Shown: in pieces, positions 1 through 8,615 of the stretch
Numbering within the stretch: the first letter of the stretch is position 1
Layout: every line of letters starts with the position of its first letter
Origin: G963708235 sp963708235
GTDB taxonomy: Bacteria > Actinomycetota > Acidimicrobiia > Spongiisociales > UBA5794
Assembly: GCA_963708235.1 (NCBI GenBank)
Contig: OY970200.1
Location: 3,410,001-3,474,000 of the forward strand
Reading direction: 5' to 3'
Length of the DNA: 64,000 bases
The notes under the pieces: generated by a model
Databases searched by the model: none
Told to the model about the DNA's origin: nothing
The model's input: the letters and a program-made list of their open reading frames with translations, nothing else
Position numbers and translations under genes: made by a program

Positions 1-2
1 TT

Positions 3-244
3 GGCCCTCCCCTCCTCGGGAGGAGGGGTGGCTGCGGACACTGGTGGACGCAGCCGGGGCGGAGCGCGACCTCGAGGTTCCGCCAGACAGCAGCGTCACC
101 AACGGCCGCCGAACCCAGCGAAAGAACCCGCACGACAACACACACCCACGGGACCCATCCACGTTCACGGATGCCGACGTCGCGCCCCGCCCCACCTCCT
201 CCCAGAACCTCGGAGGCACCCCGCCCCCCAGGGCGGGGAGGGCC
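3..244 (+). repeat. MITE-like inverted-repeat element, copy 1
   Basis: About 242 bp bounded by inverted GGCCCTCCCC / GGGGAGGGCC termini. The left terminus is followed by GTGGCTGCGGAC and a CAGCCGGGGCGGAGCGCGAC block. The right end carries CGCGCCCCGCCCCACCTCC, then CCCAGAACCTCGGAGG, then the terminal repeat. The same architecture recurs about ten times in the window. No conserved ORF runs through the copies, so the reading frames here are treated as chance. Confidence 0.75.
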
Positions 245-360
245 AAGAAAAGGAAGCTCCCTTGTTGACTTCCCGGGAAACGCACCACCAGGACGCGACG
301 AGCCGACTTCTGGCCCTCCCCGACCCCCGGGACAACATCACCAACCTCAGACGATCAGGC

Positions 361-618
361 GCCCTCCCCTCCTGAACCTCCCCTCCTCGGGAGGAGGGGT
401 GGCTGCGGACGCTGGCGGACGCAGCCGGGGCGGAGCGCGACCTCGAGGTTCCGCCAGACAGCAGTGCCACCGACAGCCGCCGGACCTGGCGAAAGAACCC
501 GCACGACGACACACGCCCACGGGACCCATCCACGTTCACGGATGCCGACGTCGCGCCCCGCCCCACCTCCTCCCAGAACCTCGGAGGCTCCCGCCCCATC
601 GAGTGGCGGTGGGGAGGG
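361..618 (+). repeat. MITE-like inverted-repeat element, copy 2
   Basis: Direct repeat of copy 1, same orientation and most of the interior conserved (CTCGAGGTTCCGCCAGACAG, then CACGTTCACGGATGCCGACG). The right terminus is decayed (GGTGGGGAGGGAA). With copy 1 it fills the gene-free stretch before position 736. Confidence 0.7.
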
Positions 619-735
619 AAAGTCCAGGACGGAGGCGGCGCTCAGTCGCCGGATCGGTCTACTGTGCCTCCGGCTGCAACCAACTACCGACGCATCATGG
701 ATGCGCCACGAGCCCACCACCACAGGAGCATGACC

Positions 736-1257
736 ATGGGAACCACGACGCGACACTTGAAGATCGGCGTCGTCGGTCTCGCTCTGTTGGCAACCGCCTG
801 CGGTGGCGGCGATGCCACCGAGACCACGTCCGCCGATGCCGCCGGCGCCACCACCGTTCCACCCACGGCGACTGGCTCGGCTCCTGACGGCTTCTGTGAG
901 GATGTGCTCGGGGTTCGTGGTCGCATCTTCGAGTTGCAGAAGCTCGACCGATCCGGACCTCTCCAACTTTGCCGACAACTTCACCGCGGCGCGCACGACG
1001 AGATGGCGGCACTCGACGTCCCGGAAGAGATCGACGAGGACTGGGCGACGATGACCGAGTTCATGACCGAGATGACCGGAATCCTCGGCGGGCTCGACTT
1101 CAGCGACCCCGAAGCCGCCAACCAAGCGTTGTCGGAGCAGGCCGCCGCACTCGAGGAACTGGCGGGCGAAGCCGAAGGTGCGAGCGGCCGGATCGACACC
1201 TACATCGAGAGCTATTGCGGTGTCGACCTGACAGGGACGACCCCTCCGGGGAGCTGA
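736..1257 (+). CDS. Small secreted lipoprotein, unknown function
   Basis: 173-residue protein. The N-terminal signal peptide ends in a lipobox (LLATACGGG), so the mature protein is probably lipid-anchored outside the membrane. An alanine/threonine-rich linker and a helical C-terminal half follow. The ATG at 736 is chosen because AGGAG at 724-728 is 7 nt upstream; the ATG at 730 is too close. Within about 940-990 the open frame reads a Cys/Arg/His-rich stretch. The +1-related frame instead reads DPDLSNFADNFTAAR, which suits the acidic flanks better, so a pair of compensating indels is suspected. No enzymatic motif recognised. Confidence 0.7.
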   Translation: MGTTTRHLKIGVVGLALLATACGGGDATETTSADAAGATTVPPTATGSAPDGFCEDVLGVRGRIFELQKLDRSGPLQLCRQLHRGAHDEMAALDVPEEIDEDWATMTEFMTEMTGILGGLDFSDPEAANQALSEQAAALEELAGEAEGASGRIDTYIESYCGVDLTGTTPPGS

Positions 1258-1419
1258 ACACCGAATCCCGCCGTCATTGCCCAGGCGGGGCGGCCCGGGA
1301 CGGATGAATCTCACGCCGTCAGGTGCCGGTCCCGATCATCACGCCACGCCAATACATCTCATGAGCCGACCACACGGCGGTGCGCCACGTGGTCGCCGCG
1401 GATCATCGACGGCGACCAC

Positions 1420-1448
1420 TTACACCCGGCCATTTCGTCCGGTACACT
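1420..1448 (+). promoter_or_regulatory. Predicted sigma70-type promoter of the leucine dehydrogenase gene
   Basis: TTACAC (-35-like, 1420-1425) and TACACT (-10-like, 1443-1448) are separated by exactly 17 nt. They lie about 60 nt before the TTG start, which has its own ribosome binding site. Confidence 0.5.
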
Positions 1449-1506
1449 CCCGCCCACAACCTCCCCGTGGGCCCTGGTTGCCCCTGTCTCGGAAGGAGCT
1501 AGCAAG

Positions 1507-2577
1507 TTGGGAGTATTCCAGGCCATCGGCTCGGATACCCACGAAGAGGTACTCTTCGGCTATGACCCGGTATCGGGTCTCCGGACCATCATCGCCATCC
1601 ATTCGACTGCTCTCGGTCCCGCCCTCGGCGGGACTCGCTTTTTTCCGTACGAGAACGAAGAGGACGCCCTCACCGATGTCCTCCGTCTCTCCAAGGGGAT
1701 GACCCTCAAATCGGCGGCTGCCGGGCTCGACCTCGGTGGCGGCAAGGCGGTCATCATCGGTGACCCCGCCACGATCAAGACCGAGCGCCTCCTTCGCGCC
1801 TACGGTCAGATCGTCGAATCTCTCGGTGGGCGCTACATCACCGCCGAAGATGTCGGCACCACCACCTCCGACATGGCCATGATCTCCCGTGAAACCGACG
1901 CCGTGGCCGGGCTCCCCGAAGAGCTCGGTGGATCCGGCGACCCCTCCCCCGCCACCGCACGCGGTGTCATGGCCAGCATCCTCGCCGTGGCCGAGCACCT
2001 GTGGGGAAGCGAGGACCTCACCGGACGCACTGTCGCCGTTCAGGGTGTCGGCAAGGTCGGCTCGAGCCTGGTCGAACGGCTCACCAAGGCCGGCGCCACC
2101 ACCGTCATCACCGACATCAACCCGAGCGCGCTGGCGCAGGTCTCCGCAGACAACGGGTCCACCATCGTCGGACTCGACGAGATCTACGACGTCGACTGCG
2201 ACATCTTCGCCCCGTGCGCCCTCGGCGGGTCGCTCAACGAGTCGTCCATCCCACGCCTGCGCGCCACCGCCGTCGTCGGTTCGGCCAACAACCAGCTCGC
2301 CACCGAGGCCGATGCCGACCGCCTCGCCCAGCGCGGGATCACCTACGCTCCCGACTTCCTGGTCAACGCCGGTGGCATCATCAACATCGCCAATGGAATC
2401 GGCGGATATGACCGCCGGCAGGCGGCCACCGCCATCGATTACATCCACGTCGCAGTGACGGAGGTGTTGACCGCTGCCAAGGGTGAGGGCATAAACACCC
2501 ACGTGGCCGCCGTCCGGATCGCCGAGGAGCGCATCTCCTCCGTAGGCACGATGCGGCGACACCGCCGCATCGGATGA
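1507..2577 (+). CDS. Leucine/valine-type amino acid dehydrogenase (Glu/Leu/Phe/Val family)
   Basis: 356 residues, usual length for leucine/phenylalanine dehydrogenases. It oxidatively deaminates a branched-chain or aromatic amino acid to the 2-oxoacid with NAD. The N-terminal domain has ALGGTRFFPY and catalytic lysines near residues 68 and 80 (GMTLKS, LGGGKAV), and ITAEDVG follows near 111-117. The Rossmann domain has VQGVGKVG near 178-185 and a late NAGGIINIANG. The start is TTG at 1507, preceded by GGAAGGAG. The 2-oxoacid dehydrogenase E1 gene follows 238 nt downstream, consistent with consecutive steps of branched-chain amino acid breakdown. Exact substrate (Leu, Val or Phe) cannot be read from sequence. 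Confidence 0.9.
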   Translation: MGVFQAIGSDTHEEVLFGYDPVSGLRTIIAIHSTALGPALGGTRFFPYENEEDALTDVLRLSKGMTLKSAAAGLDLGGGKAVIIGDPATIKTERLLRAYGQIVESLGGRYITAEDVGTTTSDMAMISRETDAVAGLPEELGGSGDPSPATARGVMASILAVAEHLWGSEDLTGRTVAVQGVGKVGSSLVERLTKAGATTVITDINPSALAQVSADNGSTIVGLDEIYDVDCDIFAPCALGGSLNESSIPRLRATAVVGSANNQLATEADADRLAQRGITYAPDFLVNAGGIINIANGIGGYDRRQAATAIDYIHVAVTEVLTAAKGEGINTHVAAVRIAEERISSVGTMRRHRRIG

Positions 2578-2815
2578 CACCGTGGTCACGGCGCATCCCC
2601 GGCAACTGCCGAACGGCGACGTGACCACACCTGGTGGCGCCCATGGCGCAGACGCAGGGCGACGACACCAGTGGATGCTCCGGGAACGGAGCCGGCGACG
2701 CCATCTGGTCGCCCGGACCGGTTCAACCGTTGCCGGCCGGGACACGAATTGCGAGAATCACAAGGATTGGTCGGCGGCTCCACAGCCCCGATCGGGATCG
2801 TAGAGGGAGACCGAG

Positions 2816-4843
2816 ATGTTGGAGCTGGACAACGTACGGGACCACAAGGCGCTCGGGCTGTCGGACGAGCGGATCGTCGAGATGTACCGGACGATGTTGC
2901 TGGCACGCCGTCTCGACGAGCGGATGTTCGCTCTCAACCGCCAGGGTCGCGCCCCGTTCGTGGTTTCCGTCGCCGGTCACGAGGCCACCCAGGTGGCGGC
3001 CGCTTTCGCCATCGACCCCTCTATCGACTGGTCGATGCCGTACTACCGCGACACCGCCTACGCCCTGGCGCTCGGATTCACCCCGGAGGACGTGTTTCTC
3101 GGGGTGTTCTCCAAGGAGACCGATCCGTGTAGCGGTGGCCGTCAGCTCCCCAATCACTGGTCGTCACGCAAGCTCAACGTGTTCACCCAGTCGTCGGTGA
3201 TCGCCACCCAGTACCCGCAGGCCTGCGGGATCGCTCACGAGATCAAGACCAGCGGCCGACCCGGTGTCGTCGTCGTCAGCGGTGGCGAAGGTTCGACGTC
3301 CGAGGGTGACTGGCACGAGGCGATGAACTTTGCGTCGATCCGCAAGCTCCCGATGGTCTTCCTCATCGAGAACAACCTCTATGCCATTTCGGTGCCCGTC
3401 GCCGAGGAGGTGGCCGGTGGTCTCGCCATCAAGGGCCAGGGCTACGACATGCCCGGCATCGAGGTCGACGGAAACAACGCCCTCGAGGTGTACGGAACCA
3501 TGGCCGCCGCCGTCGAACGGGCCCGCAACGGCGCGGGACCGACGATCATCGAGGCCAAGACCTACCGCTACTACGCCCACACCTCCGACGACGACGACCG
3601 GCTGTACCGCTCTGCCGAGGAGGTCGAGCTGTGGCGTCGCAAGGATCCCATCTCGGTGCTGCGCCAGTACCTGGTCGAGTCCCGCCTGCTCGACGAGGCC
3701 ACCGAGGAGTCGATCGACACCGAGGTCACCCAGGCCGTCGCCGACGGGGTCAAGGCGGCCGAGGTCGCACCCGATCCCACCGATGCGCTGATCAATGTCT
3801 ACGCCAACCCGATCACACCCACCGAGGCGGTGACCGAACCGGAGCCGACGATCGAGGGCGAGACCGTCAACATCATCACGGCGATCAACCGCAGCCTCCA
3901 CGACGTGATGGATGCGTTCCCCGACACCGCCGTGTTCGGTGAGGACGTCGCCGGCACCAAGGGCGGGGTGTTCAAGGCCACCGTCGGTCTCACCGACCGT
4001 TTCGGCGAAGACCGGTGCTTCAACATGCCGCTCGCCGAGGCGCTGATCGTCGGTGTCGGGATCGGGAAGGCGGCGGCCGGCGGTCGCCCCATCGCCGAGA
4101 TCCAGTTCGCCGACTACATCCATCCCGCTTTCGACCAGATCGTTTCCGAGGCCTCCCGCATCAGCTACCGGTCGGCGGGGACGTGGAACTGCCAACTCGT
4201 GATCCGGGTGCCCTACGGCGGCGGGATCCAGGGTTCGCTCTATCACAGCCAGTCGATCGAGGCCTACTACTCACACGTACCCGGGCTCAAGGTGGTGGTT
4301 CCTTCCACACCGGCGGATGTCAAGGGTCTGTTGTGGTCGGCGGTCGAAGACCCCGACCCGGTGCTGTTCCTCGAACCGAAGAAGCTCTACCGCCTGGCCA
4401 AGGGCCCCTACCCCGAGGGCGAGCACAAGGTCCCCCTCGGAAAGGCGGCGGTGCGCCGCACCGGAGACGACGTCACCGTGATCGCCTACGGCTCGATGGC
4501 GCACTTCGCCCTCGAGGCCGCCGAACGGGTGGCCGAGGACGGCGTCGACACCCACGTCATCGACCTCCGGTCGCTGAAGCCTCTCGACTGGCCCACGATC
4601 GAGGCGGCGGTACAGCGCAACGGCAAGGTGCTGATCGTCCACGAGGACAACGAGTTCGGCGGGTACGGGGCCGAGATCGCCGCCCAGATCTCCGCCAAGG
4701 CATTCGAGTGGCTCGACGCCCCCGTGGAGCGGTACTGCACCCCGGATGTGCCGACGTTCCCCTATGCGTCCTCGTTGGAGAACCAGGTGCTGCCCAACAC
4801 CGCAGGGATCGCCGATCGACTGCGTGTGCTCGCCGCCAAGTGA
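2816..4843 (+). CDS. Fused alpha-beta 2-oxoacid dehydrogenase E1 component
   Basis: 675 residues combining E1 alpha (about 1-335) and E1 beta (about 350-675) of a thiamine-diphosphate 2-oxoacid dehydrogenase. The usual arrangement is two genes. The TPP motif lies near 160-197 (GGEGSTSEGDWHEAMNFA ending in IENNLYAIS). The beta half starts at ETVNIITAINRSLHD and has AEIQFADYIHPAFDQI and VIDLRSLKPLDW. The ATG follows AGGGAG. Position after the leucine-type dehydrogenase suggests branched-chain 2-oxoacids as substrate. No E2 or E3 gene is adjacent, so it must use partners encoded elsewhere. Confidence 0.88.
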   Translation: MLELDNVRDHKALGLSDERIVEMYRTMLLARRLDERMFALNRQGRAPFVVSVAGHEATQVAAAFAIDPSIDWSMPYYRDTAYALALGFTPEDVFLGVFSKETDPCSGGRQLPNHWSSRKLNVFTQSSVIATQYPQACGIAHEIKTSGRPGVVVVSGGEGSTSEGDWHEAMNFASIRKLPMVFLIENNLYAISVPVAEEVAGGLAIKGQGYDMPGIEVDGNNALEVYGTMAAAVERARNGAGPTIIEAKTYRYYAHTSDDDDRLYRSAEEVELWRRKDPISVLRQYLVESRLLDEATEESIDTEVTQAVADGVKAAEVAPDPTDALINVYANPITPTEAVTEPEPTIEGETVNIITAINRSLHDVMDAFPDTAVFGEDVAGTKGGVFKATVGLTDRFGEDRCFNMPLAEALIVGVGIGKAAAGGRPIAEIQFADYIHPAFDQIVSEASRISYRSAGTWNCQLVIRVPYGGGIQGSLYHSQSIEAYYSHVPGLKVVVPSTPADVKGLLWSAVEDPDPVLFLEPKKLYRLAKGPYPEGEHKVPLGKAAVRRTGDDVTVIAYGSMAHFALEAAERVAEDGVDTHVIDLRSLKPLDWPTIEAAVQRNGKVLIVHEDNEFGGYGAEIAAQISAKAFEWLDAPVERYCTPDVPTFPYASSLENQVLPNTAGIADRLRVLAAK

Positions 4844-4883
4844 CGATCGGTCCCGAAATCATACGAACCTCCCCTGCCACGGT

Positions 4884-4933
4884 GGGGCCCGACCCGCGGC
4901 CTCGGGTAGAACCGATGGTCGGGGTCGGGCCCC
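4884..4933 (+). terminator. Long-stem hairpin after the E1 gene
   Basis: Perfect 12-bp inverted repeat GGGGCCCGACCC (4884-4895) and GGGTCGGGCCCC (4922-4933) with a 26-nt loop, 40 nt after the E1 stop. No T-run follows, as is common in actinobacteria. Confidence 0.55.
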
Positions 4934-5022
4934 GGGCCACTCCAATCCGCCGCATCCCAGGGAACCGGCACCGGGGCTGAGAGCGTCACAAGTGGTGCCC
5001 GACCGAGCGATGTGAGGGAGCG

Positions 5023-5557
5023 ATGGGCGGAACCACCCAGGACCACGACTTCGACAGTCGCTACCGCACCCATCGCGACGAGCTGTACCGCACCGTGGTA
5101 CTGGCCACCAGTGACCGCGATCTTGCGGTCGACAGCGTTGACGACGCATTCGCCACTACCCGAGGGCGCACCTGGCGTCCGGTCCCCGTCGCACAGGTCC
5201 TCGCCGCGGCAATCGTCGCCGCACGCCGGGCAACCGGCACCGGCGCCGCCGGCTATCGGCCTGCGGCGCCGGAACTGGCCGCACTCGTGGAGTCACTCCG
5301 CCGCCTCGATCTGACCGACCGGTTCGTGGTGCTGGGCCGCAACTATCTGGGCTGGGAGGTCGTCGACGTCGCCACAGCCGTCGGACTCTCCGTCGACGAC
5401 ACCGAGATGCGGTACCGATCCGCCGTCGACACGCTGACCGGCGCCACCGGGATCGCCGAGGACGATCTGGGCCGGCGATTACTGGACGCCGGAGCACCGC
5501 TGACCGCACCCTTGTCCCGTCTCGAGGCGGTGAAGGCCTCGGCGCGCACGTCGGAGG
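5023..5557 (+). CDS. N-terminal part of a frameshifted sigma-factor-like membrane protein
   Basis: About 178 residues resembling an ECF sigma factor: an RYRTHRDELYRTVVLAT segment (region 2-like) and LTDRFVVLGRNYLGWEVVDVA followed by a helix-turn-helix-like VDDTEMRYRSAVDTL (region 4-like). The open frame runs on to 6570, but after about 5550 its composition is that of a shadow frame. The adjacent frame reads RARRRVARVGAATG and then a membrane segment, which is what should follow. I infer one protein, 5023-7189, broken by a single-base indel near 5525-5557. Start ATG 5023 follows GAGGGAG. Confidence 0.6.
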
Positions 5558-7189
5558 GTGGCTCGGGTGGGCGCCGCCACCGGGACCCTGGCCGTCCTCG
5601 TCGTCGCCGGATGGCTGGGTGTTGCCCAGCTCACCGAGGACCAGCCTGCATCGTCGGGGAACGTGGCGGGAGGTCCCGACGGGACCAGCGGCCCCACGAT
5701 CGAGGCCACCCCGGCGTTGATGGATGCGATCGCAGCCGGGAAAGCCGTATGGACCCAGGGTGGCCTGCCCTTCCGGGACGGCGACCTCACCGCCATCGCT
5801 GCCGGACCCGACGGATTCGTGGCAATCGGCAACGACTGGACGGATTCCTCCGGTCAGAGCAGCCGTCTCCTCCGCAGCGAGTCGGGTTTCGACTGGGTCG
5901 TCGAGCCGTTTCCCCTGGCCGGCAACTCGGGTTGGATGAGCGACCTCACCTATGTCGACGGACGGTTCGTCGGCTTCGGGGCCTCGTTCGGCGGTGGCGG
6001 AGGAAGCGAGAGCCCGGTGATCGTCACCGAGACGGACGGCACCTTCCAAAGCCACTCGATCGAGACCGAGCCGACCATCGAGATCGGCAACGAAACCATC
6101 AACGTCTCGGCCAGTGTCAGCTCGATCGCCGTAGACGGCGATTCCTGGACGGCGGTGGGAACCCTCCAGGCTCAGGACGACCTGTTCCCATTGATCGAGG
6201 AGGCCCTCCCCGACGACATCGATGCCGGCGGGGGCTGGGGGGTCAGTGCCGACGGTATCGACGTCTACGGTCCCCGTGGCGACGTGATCCACACCGCCAC
6301 CGCCGAGGAACTGGACCTTCCCGAAGGTGTGTTCATGTTGATGAGTTCCGGGCTCCCCACCGTGTGGCGCTCCGAGGACGGGGGCGAGACGTGGGAAACG
6401 GAGCGGCTCGGCACCGAATCAGGCGGGAACGGGTGGTATCTGGGTCGGAGCGTGAGCGTCGGCGACGCCCTGCTGGCCGTGGTCCATCAGGAGTTCGCCA
6501 CCGCCCTGTGGCGAATCGACGGCGACGGCTGGAGCCGTGTCGAGATCGCCGAGGGGGTTGCTCCCCGTGACCTGGTCCGCTTCGACGACCACCTCTACGT
6601 CAATGGATGGTCGAGTCGGTCGTCCGACACCATGTGGCGATCCGCCGACGGGGTGTCGTGGGAGCCGGTCGGTGGCGAAGCGACCGCCGGAGTGGTGACG
6701 GAGCGTCTCGTGGTCTCCCCCTTCGGGTTGGTGACGTGGGGGACGGCGGCCGGGATGCAGGCGCTCGATCCGGCGGTGGTCGAGTCCGACGACCTGACCC
6801 TGACCATGGACGTCAGCGGCCGCTACGTGATCACCGATGCCGAAGGCGTCACGCTGCTCGATGTGTTCGCCGAAGCGTTGCAGCGGGGCCCCGAGGGCCG
6901 CATCGCCTTTGTCGACGAATCGGGCGAGGAGGTGCTGGTGGTCACCCAGCGAGAGATCGACCAGGCATGGGAGCAGGTGTTCAACGTCGACCCGCAACCC
7001 GTGGGCGGGTTCTCCCTTCTGGTGTCGGAGGACGGAACGACATGGGTCCCGGTGGACACCTCCTCGGTGACCGATGTCTTCCAGCCGAACACCGCCGCCC
7101 TGGGCAAAGATGCGATCCTGGTGAGCGGGTACAGCGAAGGCGGCGGAGAGGCCGGACCCGCGATCTGGGTGGTCGCCCCCGGCGAATGA
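5558..7189 (+). CDS. Membrane-anchored extracellular domain protein, probably C-terminal part of the 5023 gene
   Basis: 543 residues from a GTG at 5558. A transmembrane helix (TGTLAVLVVAGWLGVAQL) is followed by a long extracellular region. This has repeated Trp/Asp/Gly-rich blade-like motifs (GPDGFVAIGNDWTD, VWRSEDGGETWETER, MWRSADGVSWEPV), resembling sialidase or photosynthesis-stability-type beta-propeller repeats. Reading upstream in this frame gives an arginine-rich stretch typical of the cytoplasmic side of a membrane anchor. The protein likely begins with the sigma-like domain at 5023, giving an intracellular DNA- or polymerase-binding head, a helix and an outside sensor. Function not assigned. 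Confidence 0.7.
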   Translation: MARVGAATGTLAVLVVAGWLGVAQLTEDQPASSGNVAGGPDGTSGPTIEATPALMDAIAAGKAVWTQGGLPFRDGDLTAIAAGPDGFVAIGNDWTDSSGQSSRLLRSESGFDWVVEPFPLAGNSGWMSDLTYVDGRFVGFGASFGGGGGSESPVIVTETDGTFQSHSIETEPTIEIGNETINVSASVSSIAVDGDSWTAVGTLQAQDDLFPLIEEALPDDIDAGGGWGVSADGIDVYGPRGDVIHTATAEELDLPEGVFMLMSSGLPTVWRSEDGGETWETERLGTESGGNGWYLGRSVSVGDALLAVVHQEFATALWRIDGDGWSRVEIAEGVAPRDLVRFDDHLYVNGWSSRSSDTMWRSADGVSWEPVGGEATAGVVTERLVVSPFGLVTWGTAAGMQALDPAVVESDDLTLTMDVSGRYVITDAEGVTLLDVFAEALQRGPEGRIAFVDESGEEVLVVTQREIDQAWEQVFNVDPQPVGGFSLLVSEDGTTWVPVDTSSVTDVFQPNTAALGKDAILVSGYSEGGGEAGPAIWVVAPGE

Positions 7190-7257
7190 CCCGGGCCGCG
7201 GCGACCATACGGCCGGATGGGACCGGCGGACCGGTGCGTGCCGTATCCTGAGGTTCG

Positions 7258-8128
7258 ATGGACTACGAGATCCGGGACGCCCGGCCCGACGACAAGAACG
7301 CCATCTCCGGCTTCACCCAGGAGACATTCGCCTGGGGTGACTACGTCGTGGATGCGTTCGACAAGTGGATGGGCGAACCCAACGGCAGGCTTCTGGTTGC
7401 CGTCGACGAGGACGACACCCCGATTGCCATGGGTCGTGGAGTGCTCATCTCCGACACCGAGCTCTGGCTCCAGGGTGCCAGGGTCCATCCCGACTGGCGG
7501 CGCCAGGGTATCGCCTCGGCGATCGACCACACCATCGAGGCGTGGGCCCGCGAGTACGGGGTGCAGGTGTCCCGGCTGGCCGTCGAGGATTGGAACGAGG
7601 CGGCGAGGCGGCAGGTGGAACGGATCGGGATGCGACCGATCGGGACCTGGCTGGTCGCCGAGTGCGACATCTCCGGAGGCTCCCCCACGCCCACCAGCAA
7701 CGGAGGACGCCGCCCGCCCCCACGCGATCGGTTGGTGGCGGCGGTGTCGGCCGAGGCGGCCCCTGCCTTCATGGCATGGTCGACCGGTCTGCTCGGGAAG
7801 GCGGCCCGTCAGTTGGTGGCGATCGGCTGGACCTGGCGGCGTCTCTCCATGAACGATCTGGTCAGGGCCGCCCAGGGAAATGCGCTGTGGATGTCGCCCG
7901 CAGGGTGGGTGATGGCGGCGGTGGACGAGGACACCCTCGATGTCGGATGGACCGAGTCGAGCGAGAGCGACATCGCCGATCTGGTGCGCGCCACCCTCGA
8001 TCTGGCCACCGAGCAGGGGGCCAAGCGGATCGAAGCTCAAGGCGCCCGACATGCCGTGGCTGACCACGACGCTGGAGACGCAGGGATTCAGCATCACCCG
8101 TGTCGTGCTCTACGCCAAGGCACTCTGA
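7258..8128 (+). CDS. GNAT-family N-acetyltransferase, frameshifted near its end
   Basis: Acetyl-CoA-dependent acetyltransferase fold. LWLQGARVHPDWRRQGIAS carries the RxxGxA-type acetyl-CoA loop, and NEAARRQVERIGM follows. After residue about 258 the open frame loses similarity and would run to 8445. The adjacent frame reads LKAPDMPWLTTTLETQGF and ends VVLYAKAL at a TGA at 8126-8128, the expected GNAT C-terminus. One extra base near 8033-8037 (ATCGAAGCTC instead of ATCGAGCTC) would explain this. A TATCCT box 8 nt before the ATG and no ribosome binding site suggest a leaderless mRNA. Substrate unknown. Confidence 0.75.
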
Positions 8129-8173
8129 GCCCCCCGATCGGACCACTCCTGGCCCGTGACGGCTCCGGATCCG

Positions 8174-8605
8174 CTAGTGGTAGGTGTCGGGATCGAGTTG
8201 GTGCAGGAACTGCCGGATGCGATCGATCTCGTCCTGTTCCCCGATGCGTTGCGCCGCCGCACCGAGCCCGCTCAGCGCCGACAGGAAGCCCCGATTCGAG
8301 GCATGCGCCCACCGCACGTAGCCGCTCCCCCGCCATCCGGCGCCTCGCAGCGCATCGAGACCGCGGTGGTAACCGATACGGAAGTAGGCGTACGACTCGA
8401 CGGCGTCACTCGACAGCTCACCGAGACGGGCCCATGCATCGATGAACCGCGGGTAGCTGGCCACGACATCGGCCACCGCCGCCTTCTGGTTCTCGACGGG
8501 CATCCGCATGGCTCCGTCCAGCGCCGCAGCCGCCTCGGCGGGTGGCGGGGGGAGCACGGTGTCGGGTGGGCCGGACGGGGTGAGGTTCACAGGAAGGTCG
8601 CTCAT
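8174..8605 (-). CDS. DUF3151 family protein
   Basis: 143 residues matching the actinobacterial DUF3151 family: PPDTVLPP near the N-terminus, then FIDAWARLGELSSDAVESYA, YFRIGYHRGLDALRGAGWRG and NRGFLSALSGLG. The ATG at 8605 is selected because family similarity begins there, although the frame is open far upstream. It lies 10 nt after the glcF stop on the same strand, so it may be co-transcribed with glcDEF. Family function is unknown. Confidence 0.85.
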   Translation of the reverse strand: MSDLPVNLTPSGPPDTVLPPPPAEAAAALDGAMRMPVENQKAAVADVVASYPRFIDAWARLGELSSDAVESYAYFRIGYHRGLDALRGAGWRGSGYVRWAHASNRGFLSALSGLGAAAQRIGEQDEIDRIRQFLHQLDPDTYH

Positions 8606-8615
8606 CCGCCCGAGG

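Noticed and set aside
1..735. Open frames of 60-240 codons through repeat copies 1 and 2
   Set aside because: Frames are not preserved between copies, and the products are Pro/Arg/Ala low-complexity.
4940..5022. TPP-riboswitch-like segment GGGGCTGAGAGCG followed by AGGGAG before the 5023 gene
   Set aside because: Only the CTGAGA half resembles the motif. The second conserved half (CCTGATCTGG with TAATxCC) is missing, and the downstream gene is not thiamine-related.
5558..6570. Continuation of the 5023 frame as a separate 340-codon coding segment
   Set aside because: Composition is Arg/Pro/His-rich shadow; the overlapping frame carries hydrophobic helix and blade motifs typical of a real protein.
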